A stretch of DNA of 64,000 nucleotides from Pluralibacter gergoviae ATCC 33028 = NBRC 105706. Lineage in GTDB: Bacteria > Pseudomonadota > Gammaproteobacteria > Enterobacterales > Enterobacteriaceae. Positions within the stretch are counted from its first letter, which is position 1, and each line of letters starts with the position of its first letter. The stretch covers positions 62,001 through 126,000 of the forward strand of contig NZ_BCZS01000015.1 in NCBI RefSeq assembly GCF_001598855.1, in the 5' to 3' direction. The position numbers were made by a program, and so were the translations under genes. The notes beneath the pieces were generated by a model, which saw only the letters and a program-made list of their open reading frames with translations, had not been told where the DNA came from and ran no database searches. Below are positions 48,391 to 57,715 of this stretch, in pieces.

Positions 48391-48530
48391 GAAAACTCCT
48401 TTCCTTAACTGCGCGTGGAGGCAAAATACCACGATAGTATTTTTTGCCGCCAGACGCTGAAAAATTTGCCCCTGCGGTGAAGCGGTGTACCATCATGAAC
48501 CTGTTTTTCATTGACAACCAGGACCGCACA

Positions 48531-49349
48531 ATGGCACCGCGCGTAATAGCTCTTGATTTAGACGGCACACTGCTGGCCCCGAACAAAACCATTCTTCCCG
48601 CCTCGCTGGAGGCGCTTGCCCGGGCGAAAGCGGCCGGGTATCAGGTGCTGATCGTCACCGGGCGTCACCACGTGGCAATTCATCCTTTTTATCAGGCGCT
48701 GGCGCTCGATACACCTGCCATTTGCTGTAACGGCACCTATCTGTACGATTATGCGGCAAAAACGGTGCTGGAGAGCGATCCGCTGCCCGTCGAAAAAGCG
48801 CAGGCGCTGATCGCCCTGCTGGCAGAGAACCGCATTCACGGCCTGATGTACGTTGATGACACGATGATGTACGAACAGCCGATGGGCCACATTACCCGTA
48901 CGCTCAACTGGGCGCAGTCGCTGCCTGAAGCCCAGCGGCCCTCCTTTACTCAGGTCCCTTCTCTGGCCAACGCCGCGCGCGAGGTGAAGGCGGTGTGGAA
49001 ATTTGCCCTCGCCGACGCAGATACCGAACGGCTGCAGCGCGTTACCGATGTGGTCGCCGACAGGCTGGATCTGGCCTGCGAATGGTCATGGCATGACCAG
49101 GTGGATATCGCCCGCAAGGGTAACAGCAAAGGCTACCGGCTGGCGCGCTGGGTTGAGTCGCAGGGCCTGTCGATGCAGGACGTGGTGGCCTTCGGCGATA
49201 ACTATAACGATATCAGTATGCTGGAGGCAGCCGGTACCGGCGTGGCGATGGGGAATGCCGACGATGCGGTCAAGGCGCGGGCAAAGGTAGTGATTGGCGA
49301 TAATACTGAAAACAGCATTGCCGACTTTATTTATAAGCAGCTGCTGTAG
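48531..49349 (+). CDS. ybhA: YbhA, HAD-family pyridoxal phosphate phosphatase
   Basis: 272 residues from ATG 48531 (MAPRVIALDLDGTLLAP), equal to E. coli YbhA. HAD motif I is DLDGTLL (Asp9, Asp11), motif II VTGRH, and motif III/IV VVAFGDNYNDISMLEAAG, the Cof-type IIB subclass. E. coli YbhA dephosphorylates PLP and some sugar phosphates. In-frame codons upstream to 48444 are not supported. Confidence 0.96.
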   Translation: MAPRVIALDLDGTLLAPNKTILPASLEALARAKAAGYQVLIVTGRHHVAIHPFYQALALDTPAICCNGTYLYDYAAKTVLESDPLPVEKAQALIALLAENRIHGLMYVDDTMMYEQPMGHITRTLNWAQSLPEAQRPSFTQVPSLANAAREVKAVWKFALADADTERLQRVTDVVADRLDLACEWSWHDQVDIARKGNSKGYRLARWVESQGLSMQDVVAFGDNYNDISMLEAAGTGVAMGNADDAVKARAKVVIGDNTENSIADFIYKQLL

Positions 49350-49389
49350 GGATATTGATATCTTTTAGTCACTTTACCTTTTAATCTTG

Positions 49390-49420
49390 AATAAGGAGCC
49401 GCGTGGTTCCTTATTTTAAT
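49390..49420 (+). terminator. Intrinsic terminator of ybhA
   Basis: AATAAGGAGCC-GCGT-GGTTCCTTATT with one G-U pair, followed by TTAAT, 40 nt after the ybhA stop. Confidence 0.75.
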
Positions 49421-49431
49421 ACTTTTTAATG

Positions 49432-49461
49432 ATTACCTTTTGGTAATTACAGAAAGGTAAT
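49432..49461. promoter_or_regulatory. Inverted repeat upstream of the MoaF-like gene
   Basis: ATTACCTTT (49432-49440) and AAAGGTAAT (49453-49461) form a perfect 9-bp inverted repeat with a 12-nt spacer containing a further GGTAATTAC. It lies 116 bp before the gene in AT-rich DNA, so it is a plausible operator; no regulator is recognised. Confidence 0.45.
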
Positions 49462-49576
49462 TAAAACAATCATCACATTATATCTCTAACTATTCCTAAA
49501 AAATAAACTTCAGTCTTGTATTTCCGCTGTCCCTCATAAATATTAAGACTCCTGTCAATACCAGCGGATAATACCC

Positions 49577-50023
49577 ATGAAAAGACTAAAGCAAAACGGA
49601 ATGGCATTAGCAGTACTCATGGCTTCATCACTTTTCATTTCCAGCGGGATCGCGGCACCCGATGCGCCCCCCAATAATACGCAAACGGCAAAGCCCCATC
49701 GCTATATTGCCGAGGGGAAAATTGTCCAGGTCACCTTTGGTGATTTCGCTTTTCGTCTCGACTTTACCGATAGCCAGACCATGACCTTCACCGGCAACGG
49801 GCCGGCCTCGCAGGGAATAACCGACACGGTGCGCTACACCGCCGTGGAGATCCGCCCGCAGGTCTATATGGTCTACTGGCACGAGCCGGGTACCGGCGAT
49901 AACGTCACCCACGTGCAGGATTACCCGCGCGGTATCGTTTATACCAACATTGCCAGCGGCGACGGCAGCTTTACCCATCTTACAGGGCAGATAAAAATTA
50001 TCGGCAACTCGGGAGAACAGTGA
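49577..50023 (+). CDS. Exported MoaF-like protein
   Basis: 148 residues with a signal peptide (about 1-27, ending SSGIAA). The mature part contains ARLDF-like FRLDFTDSQTMTF, VYMVYWHEPGTGDNVTHVQDY and SFTHLTGQIKI, resembling the MoaF lipocalin-like domain. MoaF was first noted near molybdenum genes in Klebsiella but its role is unclear; export argues against cofactor synthesis. Lower GC upstream and no counterpart here in E. coli suggest an acquired cassette. The stop overlaps the next start (TGATG). Confidence 0.65.
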   Translation: MKRLKQNGMALAVLMASSLFISSGIAAPDAPPNNTQTAKPHRYIAEGKIVQVTFGDFAFRLDFTDSQTMTFTGNGPASQGITDTVRYTAVEIRPQVYMVYWHEPGTGDNVTHVQDYPRGIVYTNIASGDGSFTHLTGQIKIIGNSGEQ

Positions 50024-50511
50024 TGAAAAAACTTTTTATTCCCTCGCTTATTATTAGCAGCCTGTTGGTTAGCGCCCCGCTGCTGGCGGAAAATGAAAAC
50101 GGGCGCCGGCCGTCAGCGGCAAACATTGAGCACCAGAATCAGCAGAAATTAAATGTGGTGAAGGCACTGTATGACGGATTTTTTAATGGTCACGATGCCA
50201 ATGTGGCTAAAGCAATAATTACCGAAGAGTATAAGCAGCATAATCCGTTTGTCGGCAATGGCCGCGCCCCTTTCCTGGCGTATTTTTCGCAGCTGTTTAT
50301 CGATAATCCGCAGTACAGCGCCAGAATTTACCGCAGCGCGGTAAATGGCGATCTGGTGTATGTCCACGTTAAGTACCAGAATAATCCCGAGGATCGCGGT
50401 ACCGCCAGCGTGGATATTTACCGGGTAAACGATCAGGGGAAAATTACCGAGCACTGGGACGTGAACCAGCAGGTGCCGGCGGCGTCGGCGAACGAAAACA
50501 CGATGTTCTGA
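50023..50511 (+). CDS. Exported SnoaL/NTF2-like protein
   Basis: 162 residues from ATG 50023, the base shared with the previous stop. Signal peptide ends at about SAPLLAEN. The mature part has the SnoaL-like pattern: VKALYDGFFNGHDANVAKAIITEEYKQHNPFVGNG and ITEHWDVNQQVP at the end. Members of this fold are small-ligand isomerases or binding proteins; the catalytic identity is not visible. Translationally coupled to the MoaF-like gene, so the two probably act together in the periplasm. Confidence 0.75.
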   Translation: MKKLFIPSLIISSLLVSAPLLAENENGRRPSAANIEHQNQQKLNVVKALYDGFFNGHDANVAKAIITEEYKQHNPFVGNGRAPFLAYFSQLFIDNPQYSARIYRSAVNGDLVYVHVKYQNNPEDRGTASVDIYRVNDQGKITEHWDVNQQVPAASANENTMF

Positions 50512-50531
50512 TCGCCTGCCGATGAAAAATG

Positions 50532-50557
50532 GCCCGGCGGCGGCGCGCTTGCCGGGC
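50532..50557 (+). terminator. Terminator-like hairpin after the SnoaL-like gene
   Basis: GCCCGGC (50532-50538) pairs with GCCGGGC (50551-50557), followed by TTATTT. Confidence 0.7.
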
Positions 50558-50611
50558 TTATTTGCGCTGACGTATAGTACTAAAACCCAGCCCATACCGA
50601 ACCAGACTCTG

Positions 50612-51178
50612 ATGACAAAAGCACGCCTGATTATCGTTCACGGATTTATGGCCTCGCCTGCCAACCACTGGTTTACATGGCTAAAAGCGCGGGCCGAAGC
50701 CCTCGGCATGGAGGTGGTTATCCCGGCGATGCCGGATTCTGCCGCACCCGACGCGCAGCGCTGGCAGGAGACGCTGCGCCAGCAGGTTGGTCAAGTGGAT
50801 GACCGGACCTTTTTTGTCGGTCACAGTCTCGGCTGCATCACCGTCCTGCGCTACCTGAGCCAGCGGCCAGATAAGGAGCGCGCGGGAGGCATTATTATGG
50901 TGTCAGGCTTTAGCGAGCCGGTGCCCACGCTACCTGAGCTGGATGCGTTTACCGCCGCGCCGCTGGTCAACCTGGCGAGTCTTACCGGCATTGCGCACCG
51001 CGCGGTTATCGCCTCGCTCAATGATGAGATCGTTGCCCCGGAGTACTCCCTGCGCCTGAGCCAGCGGCTGGTCGCCCCGCTCTACGGCCTGCCGGACGGC
51101 GGTCATTTTCTCGATCGCGACGGATTTGATATGCTGCCGCTGGCGGAAACGCTGCTGAAGCAGTTCATTACGCCGTAA
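50612..51178 (+). CDS. RBBP9/YdeN-type serine hydrolase
   Basis: 188 residues from ATG 50612. Alpha/beta-hydrolase of the RBBP9 family: [18 protein letters not shown] at the start, nucleophile elbow VGHSLGCIT (Ser near 75), the acid in IASLNDEIV and the His in [11 protein letters not shown]. Substrate unknown. Its 3' end overlaps the convergent modC by 11 bp. The gene is not present at this place in E. coli. Confidence 0.85.
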   Translation: MTKARLIIVHGFMASPANHWFTWLKARAEALGMEVVIPAMPDSAAPDAQRWQETLRQQVGQVDDRTFFVGHSLGCITVLRYLSQRPDKERAGGIIMVSGFSEPVPTLPELDAFTAAPLVNLASLTGIAHRAVIASLNDEIVAPEYSLRLSQRLVAPLYGLPDGGHFLDRDGFDMLPLAETLLKQFITP

Positions 51179-52226
51179 TCGACACGCTTTTAATCTGGGC
51201 ATACAACCACAGGCCCGGCTTCACCGCGAGGTCGTCCCGCGCCCAGGGGCTGATGCGCGCCCACAGCGTGCGGCCGGCCACGTCGAGCTGCACTTCCACC
51301 TGGCCGGCGTCGTCAAAGCAGGCCACCACCTTCGCCCGCAGCACGTTGCGGATGCTGGAGTTGACCGGCGGCTGCAGGACCAGCGATACGTCGGAGGCCT
51401 GAATGCGGATGCGCACCGGCGACTGCACCTCGCGGTCGAGCTTATTGACCCACAGGTGCTGATCTCCCAGCGCCAGGGCGGTCATCGCGTAGTGGTGATG
51501 GTGCTCCAGCACCGTGACCTTGAGAATGGTGCTCTGCTGCTCCTGGGGTAGCCAGGGGTGCATGACGCTGCTGCCCCAGACGTCCTCCAGGTTGCCGAAG
51601 GCCTTCACGCTGCCGCCCTCCAGCACCAGCACTTTATCCGCCAGGTGGAGGATCTCATCCAGCGAGTGGCTGACGTAGAGCATCGGAATATTGATCTCGC
51701 GGGCCAGCCGCTGCAGATAGGGCAGCAGCTCGCGCTTGCGCGGAATGTCCAGCGAGGCCAGCGGCTCGTCGAGCAGCAGCAGCTCGGGGGCGGTGAGCAG
51801 CGCGCGGCCGATAGCAACCCGCTGCTTTTCGCCGCCGGAGAGGCTGCCGGGCAGGCGGTCGAGCAGCGCCTCAATGCCCAGCAGCGCTACCAGCTTGTCG
51901 AACTGTCCGGCCATGCTTTTCGCCATGCCGTAGCGCAGGTTGCCGCGCACTTTATAGTGCGGGAACAGCCTGGCGTCCTGAAAAACGTAGCCCACCCGAC
52001 GCTTCTCCGGCGGCAGAAAAACGCGGTTTTCCGCATCGCTGAGCGCCCGGCCGTTGAGGACGATGCGCCCCTGCTGCGGCTTCGTCAGGCCGCTGATGGC
52101 GTTAATCAGCGAGGTCTTGCCCGCCCCGGAGACACCGAAAATAGCGGTGATCCCCGTTGCGGGCAGCGTTTCGTTAAGCGTCAGGCAGTGGCTGCCCAGC
52201 GTCTGGGTAAAGTTAAGCTCAAGCAC
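51168..52226 (-). CDS. modC: Molybdate importer ATPase
   Basis: 352 residues from GTG 52226 ([16 protein letters not shown]), equal to E. coli ModC and 2 nt past the modB stop. Walker A GVSGAGKT near 30-37, signature LSGGEKQR, Walker [14 protein letters not shown]-loop SHSLDE, and the C-terminal Mop/TOBE domain ([15 protein letters not shown]) that binds molybdate. It drives ModB. Confidence 0.97.
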   Translation of the reverse strand: MLELNFTQTLGSHCLTLNETLPATGITAIFGVSGAGKTSLINAISGLTKPQQGRIVLNGRALSDAENRVFLPPEKRRVGYVFQDARLFPHYKVRGNLRYGMAKSMAGQFDKLVALLGIEALLDRLPGSLSGGEKQRVAIGRALLTAPELLLLDEPLASLDIPRKRELLPYLQRLAREINIPMLYVSHSLDEILHLADKVLVLEGGSVKAFGNLEDVWGSSVMHPWLPQEQQSTILKVTVLEHHHHYAMTALALGDQHLWVNKLDREVQSPVRIRIQASDVSLVLQPPVNSSIRNVLRAKVVACFDDAGQVEVQLDVAGRTLWARISPWARDDLAVKPGLWLYAQIKSVSITA

Positions 52227-52228
52227 GG

Positions 52229-52918
52229 CTATCTCCCGATCCGCGCGCGGCTGAGGCGCGACAGCCATTCGGAGACCAGCAGCGAGGCCAGCGCCAGCGC
52301 GATGGAGATCAGGCACAGCCGGGCGGCCGCGCTCTCGCCGCCGGGGATCTGAATCAGCGTGTACATGGCCGAAGGGATGGTGCGCGTCTCGCCGGGTATG
52401 TTGGAGACGAAGGTAATGGTGGCGCCAAACTCGCCCAGCGATCGGGCGAAGGCCAGCACGGTACCGACGATAATGCCCGGCAGGGTCAGCGGCAGCGTGA
52501 TGGTCAAAAACACCCGCCAGCGCCCGGCGCCGAGGGTGCGCGCCGCCTGCTCAAGCCGGGTATCGACGCTTTCCAGCGCCAGCCGTATAGCCCGCACCAT
52601 CAGCGGAAACGACATCACCGCCGCCGCCAGCACCGCCCCGCGCCAGCTAAAGGCAAAGGTGATGCCAAACCAGTCATACAGCCAGGCGCCGATAAAACCG
52701 CGGCGCCCCATGGCGATCAGCAGCAGGTAGCCCACTACCACCGGCGGCAGCACCAGCGGCAGATGAAGCAGACTGTCCAGCAGCGCCTTGCCGGGAAAAT
52801 GACGGCGAACCAGCAGCCAGGCAAAGAAGATCCCAAACGGCAGGCTGCAGGCTACGGCCAGAGAGGACACTTTCAGGCTCAGCAGGACCGCCTGCCATTC
52901 GGGATCGCTCAAGATCAT
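52229..52918 (-). CDS. modB: Molybdate importer permease
   Basis: 229 residues with five to six helices and the EAA loop ([24 protein letters not shown]), where ModC docks. Equal in length to E. coli ModB. The start shares a base with the modA stop (TAATG). Confidence 0.97.
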   Translation of the reverse strand: MILSDPEWQAVLLSLKVSSLAVACSLPFGIFFAWLLVRRHFPGKALLDSLLHLPLVLPPVVVGYLLLIAMGRRGFIGAWLYDWFGITFAFSWRGAVLAAAVMSFPLMVRAIRLALESVDTRLEQAARTLGAGRWRVFLTITLPLTLPGIIVGTVLAFARSLGEFGATITFVSNIPGETRTIPSAMYTLIQIPGGESAAARLCLISIALALASLLVSEWLSRLSRARIGR

Positions 52919-53691
52919 TAGCGGGTCGTAAATCCGTACTGTTTAAAGATAGCGGAGGCCTGCGGGCCCTTCAGATAGTCGTAGAACGCGGTAGTGGCGG
53001 CGTTTTTATGACCGTCGATGATGGCGACCGGATATTCCACTTTTTTATGTGAGTCCTCGGGGAAGGTACCGACGACTTTCACGCCCTTGCTGGCCACCGC
53101 GTCAGAACCGTAAACGATGCCCAGCGGCGCTTCGTCGCGCTCAACCAGCGCCAGCGCGCCGCGTACATCTTCCGCCGGCGCCAGCTTCGGCGACAGGGTT
53201 TCCCACGCGCCGAGTTTGGTCAGCGCCTCTTTGGCGTAGATACCTGCCGGCACGTGGTCCGGGTTACCGACCGCCAGGCGGCCGCCCTTCAGCAGGCGGG
53301 TCCAGTTGGTTTTGGCATCAATCGTGACCTCGCCCTGGGCGCTGGCCTTCGGCGCAACCAGCACCAGGCTGTTGCCGAGCAGCGTTTCGCGGGTGGCGGT
53401 ATCAATCGCCTTTTTCTCTGCCGCGTAGTCCATCCACTTCTGGTCGGCGGAGATAAACAGGTCCGCCGGCGCCCCGGCCTCGATCTGGCGCGCCAGAGTA
53501 GAGGAGGAGGCAAAGGAGGAGACCACCTCAACGTGCTTCTCCTGCTGATAGGCTTTGGCAATGTCCTGCAGCGCGTTGGTCAACGAAGCGGCGGCAAATA
53601 CGGTGATTTTACCTTCATCAGCCGCGGCATAACCGGCAACGGAAAGGGATAAGGCGGCCCCGGCGGCGAGGCGTAACCACGAACGTTTCAT
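52918..53691 (-). CDS. modA: Molybdate-binding periplasmic protein
   Basis: 257 residues, signal peptide ending at AGYAAA, then ITVFAAASLTNALQDIA, whose Ser contributes to oxyanion binding, and the family blocks SSSTLARQIEAGAPADLFISAD and LALVERDEAPLGIVYGSDA. It delivers molybdate or tungstate to ModBC. First gene of modABC. Confidence 0.97.
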   Translation of the reverse strand: MKRSWLRLAAGAALSLSVAGYAAADEGKITVFAAASLTNALQDIAKAYQQEKHVEVVSSFASSSTLARQIEAGAPADLFISADQKWMDYAAEKKAIDTATRETLLGNSLVLVAPKASAQGEVTIDAKTNWTRLLKGGRLAVGNPDHVPAGIYAKEALTKLGAWETLSPKLAPAEDVRGALALVERDEAPLGIVYGSDAVASKGVKVVGTFPEDSHKKVEYPVAIIDGHKNAATTAFYDYLKGPQASAIFKQYGFTTR

Positions 53692-53709
53692 CTGTAACTC
53701 CTGTGAGTG

Positions 53710-53733
53710 CGTTATGTATGATGAAATATAGCG
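53710..53733 (-). promoter_or_regulatory. ModE operator before modA
   Basis: On the minus strand CGCTATATTTCATCA then TACATAACG, matching the ModE consensus of CG-TATAT and TACATAACG half-sites. It lies 19-42 bp upstream of the modA ATG, so molybdate-bound ModE should repress modABC. Confidence 0.85.
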
Positions 53734-53849
53734 ATAACGACAGGCTTTTCCCAGCGCTAAATGTGGACTTTGTGACGTAATATATCGGCAGGAAGAATAA
53801 GAACTTAAGCGTGATGATGCAGGCGTACAATTACGCGTACAATAAAGAA

Positions 53850-53870
53850 GCGCCCGGCGATGCCGGGCGC
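53850..53870 (-). terminator. Intrinsic terminator of acrZ
   Basis: GCGCCCGGC-ATC-GCCGGGCGC on the minus strand followed by TTCTTTATT, 8 nt after the acrZ stop; it separates acrZ from the modABC promoter. Confidence 0.88.
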
Positions 53871-53877
53871 ATTGAAA

Positions 53878-54027
53878 TCAGTGCTGCTGCTGGCGCTTCT
53901 CTTTGTGGCCGACGGCCGAGAGGATGTTAAACACCTCGCCCAGTCCGTAAATCAGCCCCAGAATGATCGCCATCACCACAGGCACCATGCAGATAGCGAA
54001 TACCAGACTTTTCAATAATTCTAACAT
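53878..54027 (-). CDS. acrZ: AcrZ, small AcrB-associated membrane protein
   Basis: 49 residues, too short for common gene finding. [10 protein letters not shown], one long helix with conserved prolines ([20 protein letters not shown]) and a charged tail HKEKRQQQH: near identical to E. coli AcrZ (YbhT). It binds AcrB and widens export of some drugs. Located between modA and modE as in E. coli. Confidence 0.96.
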   Translation of the reverse strand: MLELLKSLVFAICMVPVVMAIILGLIYGLGEVFNILSAVGHKEKRQQQH

Positions 54028-54157
54028 GGTCAGCTCCATAGACAGTATGTTTGCCATATTGTAACCAGATATTCAGGAATTACACGCCCCTTTTGTGCCA
54101 TGCTCTGTGCGATAATAGCCGCCGTATACGCCCACACACTATTTGCAGGACATTGAT

Positions 54158-54946
54158 ATGCAGGCTGAAATTCTTCTCACCCTCAGACTCCAGCAGCGCC
54201 TTTTTGCCGACCCCAGGCGCATCGCGCTACTCAAACAGGTGGATATTACCGGCTCGATCAGCCAGGGCGCGAAAAACGCCGGGATCAGCTACAAAAGCGC
54301 GTGGGACGCGATTAACGAAATGAACCAGCTCAGCGACCAGCCCATCGTAGACCGGTCGACCGGCGGCAGGGGCGGCGGCGGCGCGGTACTGACCCGCTAC
54401 GGCCAGAGGCTGATCCAGCTTTACGATCTGCTGGCGCAGATCCAGCAGAAGGCGTTTGACGTGCTGAGCGATGACGACGCCCTGCCGCTGGACAGCCTGC
54501 TGGCCGCCATCTCCCGCTTCTCGCTGCAGACCAGCGCCCGCAACCAGTGGTTCGGCACCATTACCCGCCGCGACCATCAGCAGGTTCAGGAGCACGTTGA
54601 CGTACTCCTGGCGGACGGAAAAACCCGGCTCAAGGTCGCAATTACCGCGCGCAGCGGCGACCGCCTGGGGCTGGACGAGGGGAAAGAGGTACTGGTGCTG
54701 CTGAAAGCGCCGTGGGTAAGCATCACCCGCGATCCGCAGGCGGCGGCCCGGGCCGATAACCAGCTGACCGGCACCATCAGCCGCATCGAGCGCGGATCGG
54801 CCCAGTGCGAGGTGCTGATGGCCCTGCCGGACGGGCAGACGCTGTGCGCCACGGTGCCCGATGAGCAGTCGTCCGGCCTGCATGAAGGCGAAGAGGCTAT
54901 CGCCTGCTTCAACGCCGACCGGGTGATCCTCGCCACCCTCTGCTGA
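54158..54946 (+). CDS. modE: Molybdate-responsive regulator ModE
   Basis: 262 residues from ATG 54158 (MQAEILLTLRLQQRLFADP), equal to E. coli ModE. N-terminal winged helix (GSISQGAKNAGISYKSAWDAINEMNQ) and two Mop domains near 125-260 (SARNQWFGTITRRDH, ADNQLTGTISRIERGSAQCE) that bind molybdate. It represses modABC and activates Moco and molybdoenzyme genes. Divergent from acrZ. Confidence 0.97.
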   Translation: MQAEILLTLRLQQRLFADPRRIALLKQVDITGSISQGAKNAGISYKSAWDAINEMNQLSDQPIVDRSTGGRGGGGAVLTRYGQRLIQLYDLLAQIQQKAFDVLSDDDALPLDSLLAAISRFSLQTSARNQWFGTITRRDHQQVQEHVDVLLADGKTRLKVAITARSGDRLGLDEGKEVLVLLKAPWVSITRDPQAAARADNQLTGTISRIERGSAQCEVLMALPDGQTLCATVPDEQSSGLHEGEEAIACFNADRVILATLC

Positions 54947-55012
54947 CGGCTTGACATTAACGGCCAGAAGACGTATCCCTGAACGCCATCGCTGCAAAAA
55001 ACGGGATACATC

Positions 55013-56485
55013 ATGTCATCATTGCAAATTTCGCAAGGCACGTTTCGTCTTGGGGATACAAAGACACTCGCCATCGACGCCCTGACCCTGCGTTCGGGGG
55101 ATGCCTGGGCCTTCGTCGGCAGCAACGGCAGCGGTAAATCCGCCCTTGCCAGAGCACTGGCCGGAGAGCTTCCCCTGCTGGCCGGCAGCCGCCGGAACGA
55201 CTTCGCCCGCATTACCCGCCTCTCCTTCGAGCAGCTGCAAAAGCTGGTCAGCGAAGAGTGGCAGCGCAACAATACGGATATGCTCGGCCCGGACGAGGAC
55301 GACACCGGCCGCACCGCCGCCGAGATCATTCAGGAAGAGGTCAAAGATCCGGCCCGCTGCGCGGCGCTTGCCGATCGCTTCGGCATCGGCCACCTGCTGA
55401 CCCGCCGCTTCAAGTACCTCTCCACCGGCGAAACCCGCAAGACGCTGCTGTGCCAGGCGCTAATGGCCGAGCCGGATCTGCTGATCCTTGATGAGCCGTT
55501 TGACGGTCTCGACGTCGCTTCCCGCCGGTCGCTGGCGGATCTGCTGGCGAGCCTGCACGCCGGCGGCCAGACGCTGGTGCTGGTGCTCAACCGCTTTGAC
55601 GATATTCCCGACTTCGTGCCGTTCGCCGGCGTGCTGGCCGACTGCACCCTGCTGGAGACCGGCGACAAAGCGGCGCTGCTGGCGCAGGCCCTGGTGGCTC
55701 AGCTGGCGCACAGCGAGCGGCTGGAGGGCATCGCGCTGCCGGAGCCTGACGTACCGCCCGCCCACCTGCAGCTGGCCCGGGAGGGGGCGCGCATCGTGCT
55801 GAATCACGGCCACGTCTCTTATAACGATAAGCCTATCATTAACGACCTGAGCTGGACCGTCTCCCCCGGCGAGCACTGGCAGATAGTCGGCCCCAACGGC
55901 GCCGGAAAATCGACGCTGCTGAGCCTGGTCACCGGCGATCATCCCCAGGGCTACAGCAACGATCTGACCCTGTTCGGCCGCCGCCGTGGCAGCGGCGAAA
56001 CTATCTGGGATATCAAAAAGCACATCGGCTACGTCAGCAGCAGCCTGCACCTCGACTATCGGGTCAGCACCAACGTGCGCAACGTTATTCTGTCGGGCTA
56101 TTTCGATTCCATCGGCATCTATCAGGCGGTCTCCGACCGGCAGCACAAGCTGGTCCAGGGCTGGCTGGATATTCTCGGCATCGATCGGCGCACCGCCGAT
56201 GCGCCGTTCACCAGCCTCTCCTGGGGCCAGCAGCGGCTGGCGCTGATCGTGCGGGCGCTGGTCAAACATCCGACGCTGCTGATCCTCGATGAGCCGCTGC
56301 AGGGGCTGGATCCGCTCAACCGCCAGCTGGTGCGGCGCTTTATTGATGTCCTGATTAAAGAGGGCAATACCCAGCTGCTGTTTGTCTCCCATCACCAGGA
56401 AGACGCCCCCGACTGTATTACCCACCGCCTGGCGTTCGTCGCCGACGGCGAGGGCTACCGCTATGAGGTGGGGCCGCTAAAATAA
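55013..56485 (+). CDS. modF: ModF, double ABC ATPase
   Basis: 490 residues, equal to E. coli ModF. Two nucleotide-binding domains: Walker A GSNGSGKS near 35 and GPNGAGKS near 297; signatures LSTGETRK and LSWGQQRL; Walker B LLILDEPFDGLD and LLILDEPLQGLD. It lacks membrane helices and has no cognate permease. In E. coli it is PhrA, read with modE. It begins 66 nt after modE. Confidence 0.95.
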   Translation: MSSLQISQGTFRLGDTKTLAIDALTLRSGDAWAFVGSNGSGKSALARALAGELPLLAGSRRNDFARITRLSFEQLQKLVSEEWQRNNTDMLGPDEDDTGRTAAEIIQEEVKDPARCAALADRFGIGHLLTRRFKYLSTGETRKTLLCQALMAEPDLLILDEPFDGLDVASRRSLADLLASLHAGGQTLVLVLNRFDDIPDFVPFAGVLADCTLLETGDKAALLAQALVAQLAHSERLEGIALPEPDVPPAHLQLAREGARIVLNHGHVSYNDKPIINDLSWTVSPGEHWQIVGPNGAGKSTLLSLVTGDHPQGYSNDLTLFGRRRGSGETIWDIKKHIGYVSSSLHLDYRVSTNVRNVILSGYFDSIGIYQAVSDRQHKLVQGWLDILGIDRRTADAPFTSLSWGQQRLALIVRALVKHPTLLILDEPLQGLDPLNRQLVRRFIDVLIKEGNTQLLFVSHHQEDAPDCITHRLAFVADGEGYRYEVGPLK

Positions 56486-56509
56486 CCTCTCCAGGCGGGG
56501 GCCCTGCTC

Positions 56510-56533
56510 CCGCTTTTCAGAAAAGCGGCAGTT
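56510..56533 (+). terminator. Intrinsic terminator of modEF
   Basis: CCGCTTTT-CAG-AAAAGCGG followed by CAGTTTTT, 25 nt after modF. Confidence 0.85.
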
Positions 56534-56595
56534 TTTCTCGCTTACTGCCTGTATTTACACCATAAACATCAATGCAGGAAGGATAAAAAGGCGCA

Positions 56596-56652
56596 GTGTA
56601 AACGATTCCACTAACATGCCTTATGTCACACTTTTCGCTTCTCTGTTATGCT
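56596..56652 (+). promoter_or_regulatory. gal operon control region
   Basis: GTGTAAACGATTCCAC (56596-56611) is identical to the E. coli external gal operator bound by GalR/GalS. TATGTCACACTTTTCGC overlaps the CRP site and TATGCT (56647-56652) is the gal P1-like -10. The galE start lies 38 bp further. An internal operator within galE was not resolved. Confidence 0.9.
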
Positions 56653-56689
56653 AGCCTTATCACATACCATAAGGCTAATGGAGCGAGAA

Positions 56690-57706
56690 ATGAGAGTACT
56701 GGTTACGGGTGGTAGCGGTTACATTGGAAGTCACACCTGCGTGCAGCTGCTGAAGCAGGGGCACGACGTCATCATTCTGGATAACCTGTGCAACAGCAAG
56801 CGCAGCGTGCTGCCGGTTATTGAGCGCCTGGGCGGCAAACGGCCCCTGTTTGTGGAGGGCGATATTCGCAACGAAGCCCTGATGACCGACGTACTGCGCG
56901 AGCACGCCATTGAGGCAGTGATCCACTTCGCCGGGCTGAAGGCGGTGGGCGAATCCGTTGCTAAACCGCTGGAGTACTATGATAACAACGTTAACGGCAC
57001 TCTGCGCCTGATTTCCGCCATGCGCGCCGCCAACGTGAAAAATTTCATCTTCAGCTCCTCCGCCACCGTTTACGGCGACCAGCCGAAGATCCCCTACGTC
57101 GAGAGCTTCCCTACCGGCACGCCGCAGAGCCCCTACGGCAAGAGCAAGCTGATGGTCGAGCAGATCCTGACCGATCTGCAGAAGGCCCAGCCGGAGTGGA
57201 GCATCGCCCTGCTACGCTACTTTAACCCGGTCGGCGCGCATCCGTCGGGCGATATGGGCGAAGATCCGCAGGGTATCCCGAATAACCTGATGCCGTACAT
57301 CGCCCAGGTGGCCGTTGGCCGCCGCGATTCGCTGGCCATTTTCGGCAACGATTATCCGACCGAAGACGGCACCGGCGTGCGCGACTACATCCACGTTATG
57401 GATCTGGCCGATGGCCACGTCGTCGCGATGGAAAAACTGGCCGCCAAACCGGGCGTACACATCTATAACCTCGGCGCTGGCGTCGGCAGCAGCGTGCTGG
57501 ACGTGGTTAATGCCTTCAGTAAAGCCTGCGGCAAGCCGGTGAACTATCACTTCGCGCCCCGCCGCGACGGCGACCTGCCCGCCTACTGGGCCGATGCCAG
57601 CAAAGCCGACCGCGATCTCAACTGGCGCGTAACCCGCAATCTCGACGAAATGGCGCAGGACACCTGGCACTGGCAGTCCCGCCATCCGCAGGGCTATCCG
57701 GACTAA
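56690..57706 (+). CDS. galE: UDP-glucose 4-epimerase
   Basis: 338 residues from ATG 56690 (MRVLVTGGSGYIGSHT), equal to E. coli GalE; upstream in-frame codons overlap the promoter. NAD motif GGSGYIG at 7-13, catalytic Ser124 and Tyr149-x3-Lys153 in SSSATVYG and SPYGKSK. It interconverts UDP-glucose and UDP-galactose, used both in galactose catabolism and surface polysaccharides. First gene of galETKM. Confidence 0.98.
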   Translation: MRVLVTGGSGYIGSHTCVQLLKQGHDVIILDNLCNSKRSVLPVIERLGGKRPLFVEGDIRNEALMTDVLREHAIEAVIHFAGLKAVGESVAKPLEYYDNNVNGTLRLISAMRAANVKNFIFSSSATVYGDQPKIPYVESFPTGTPQSPYGKSKLMVEQILTDLQKAQPEWSIALLRYFNPVGAHPSGDMGEDPQGIPNNLMPYIAQVAVGRRDSLAIFGNDYPTEDGTGVRDYIHVMDLADGHVVAMEKLAAKPGVHIYNLGAGVGSSVLDVVNAFSKACGKPVNYHFAPRRDGDLPAYWADASKADRDLNWRVTRNLDEMAQDTWHWQSRHPQGYPD

Positions 57707-57715
57707 GGACCCGTC

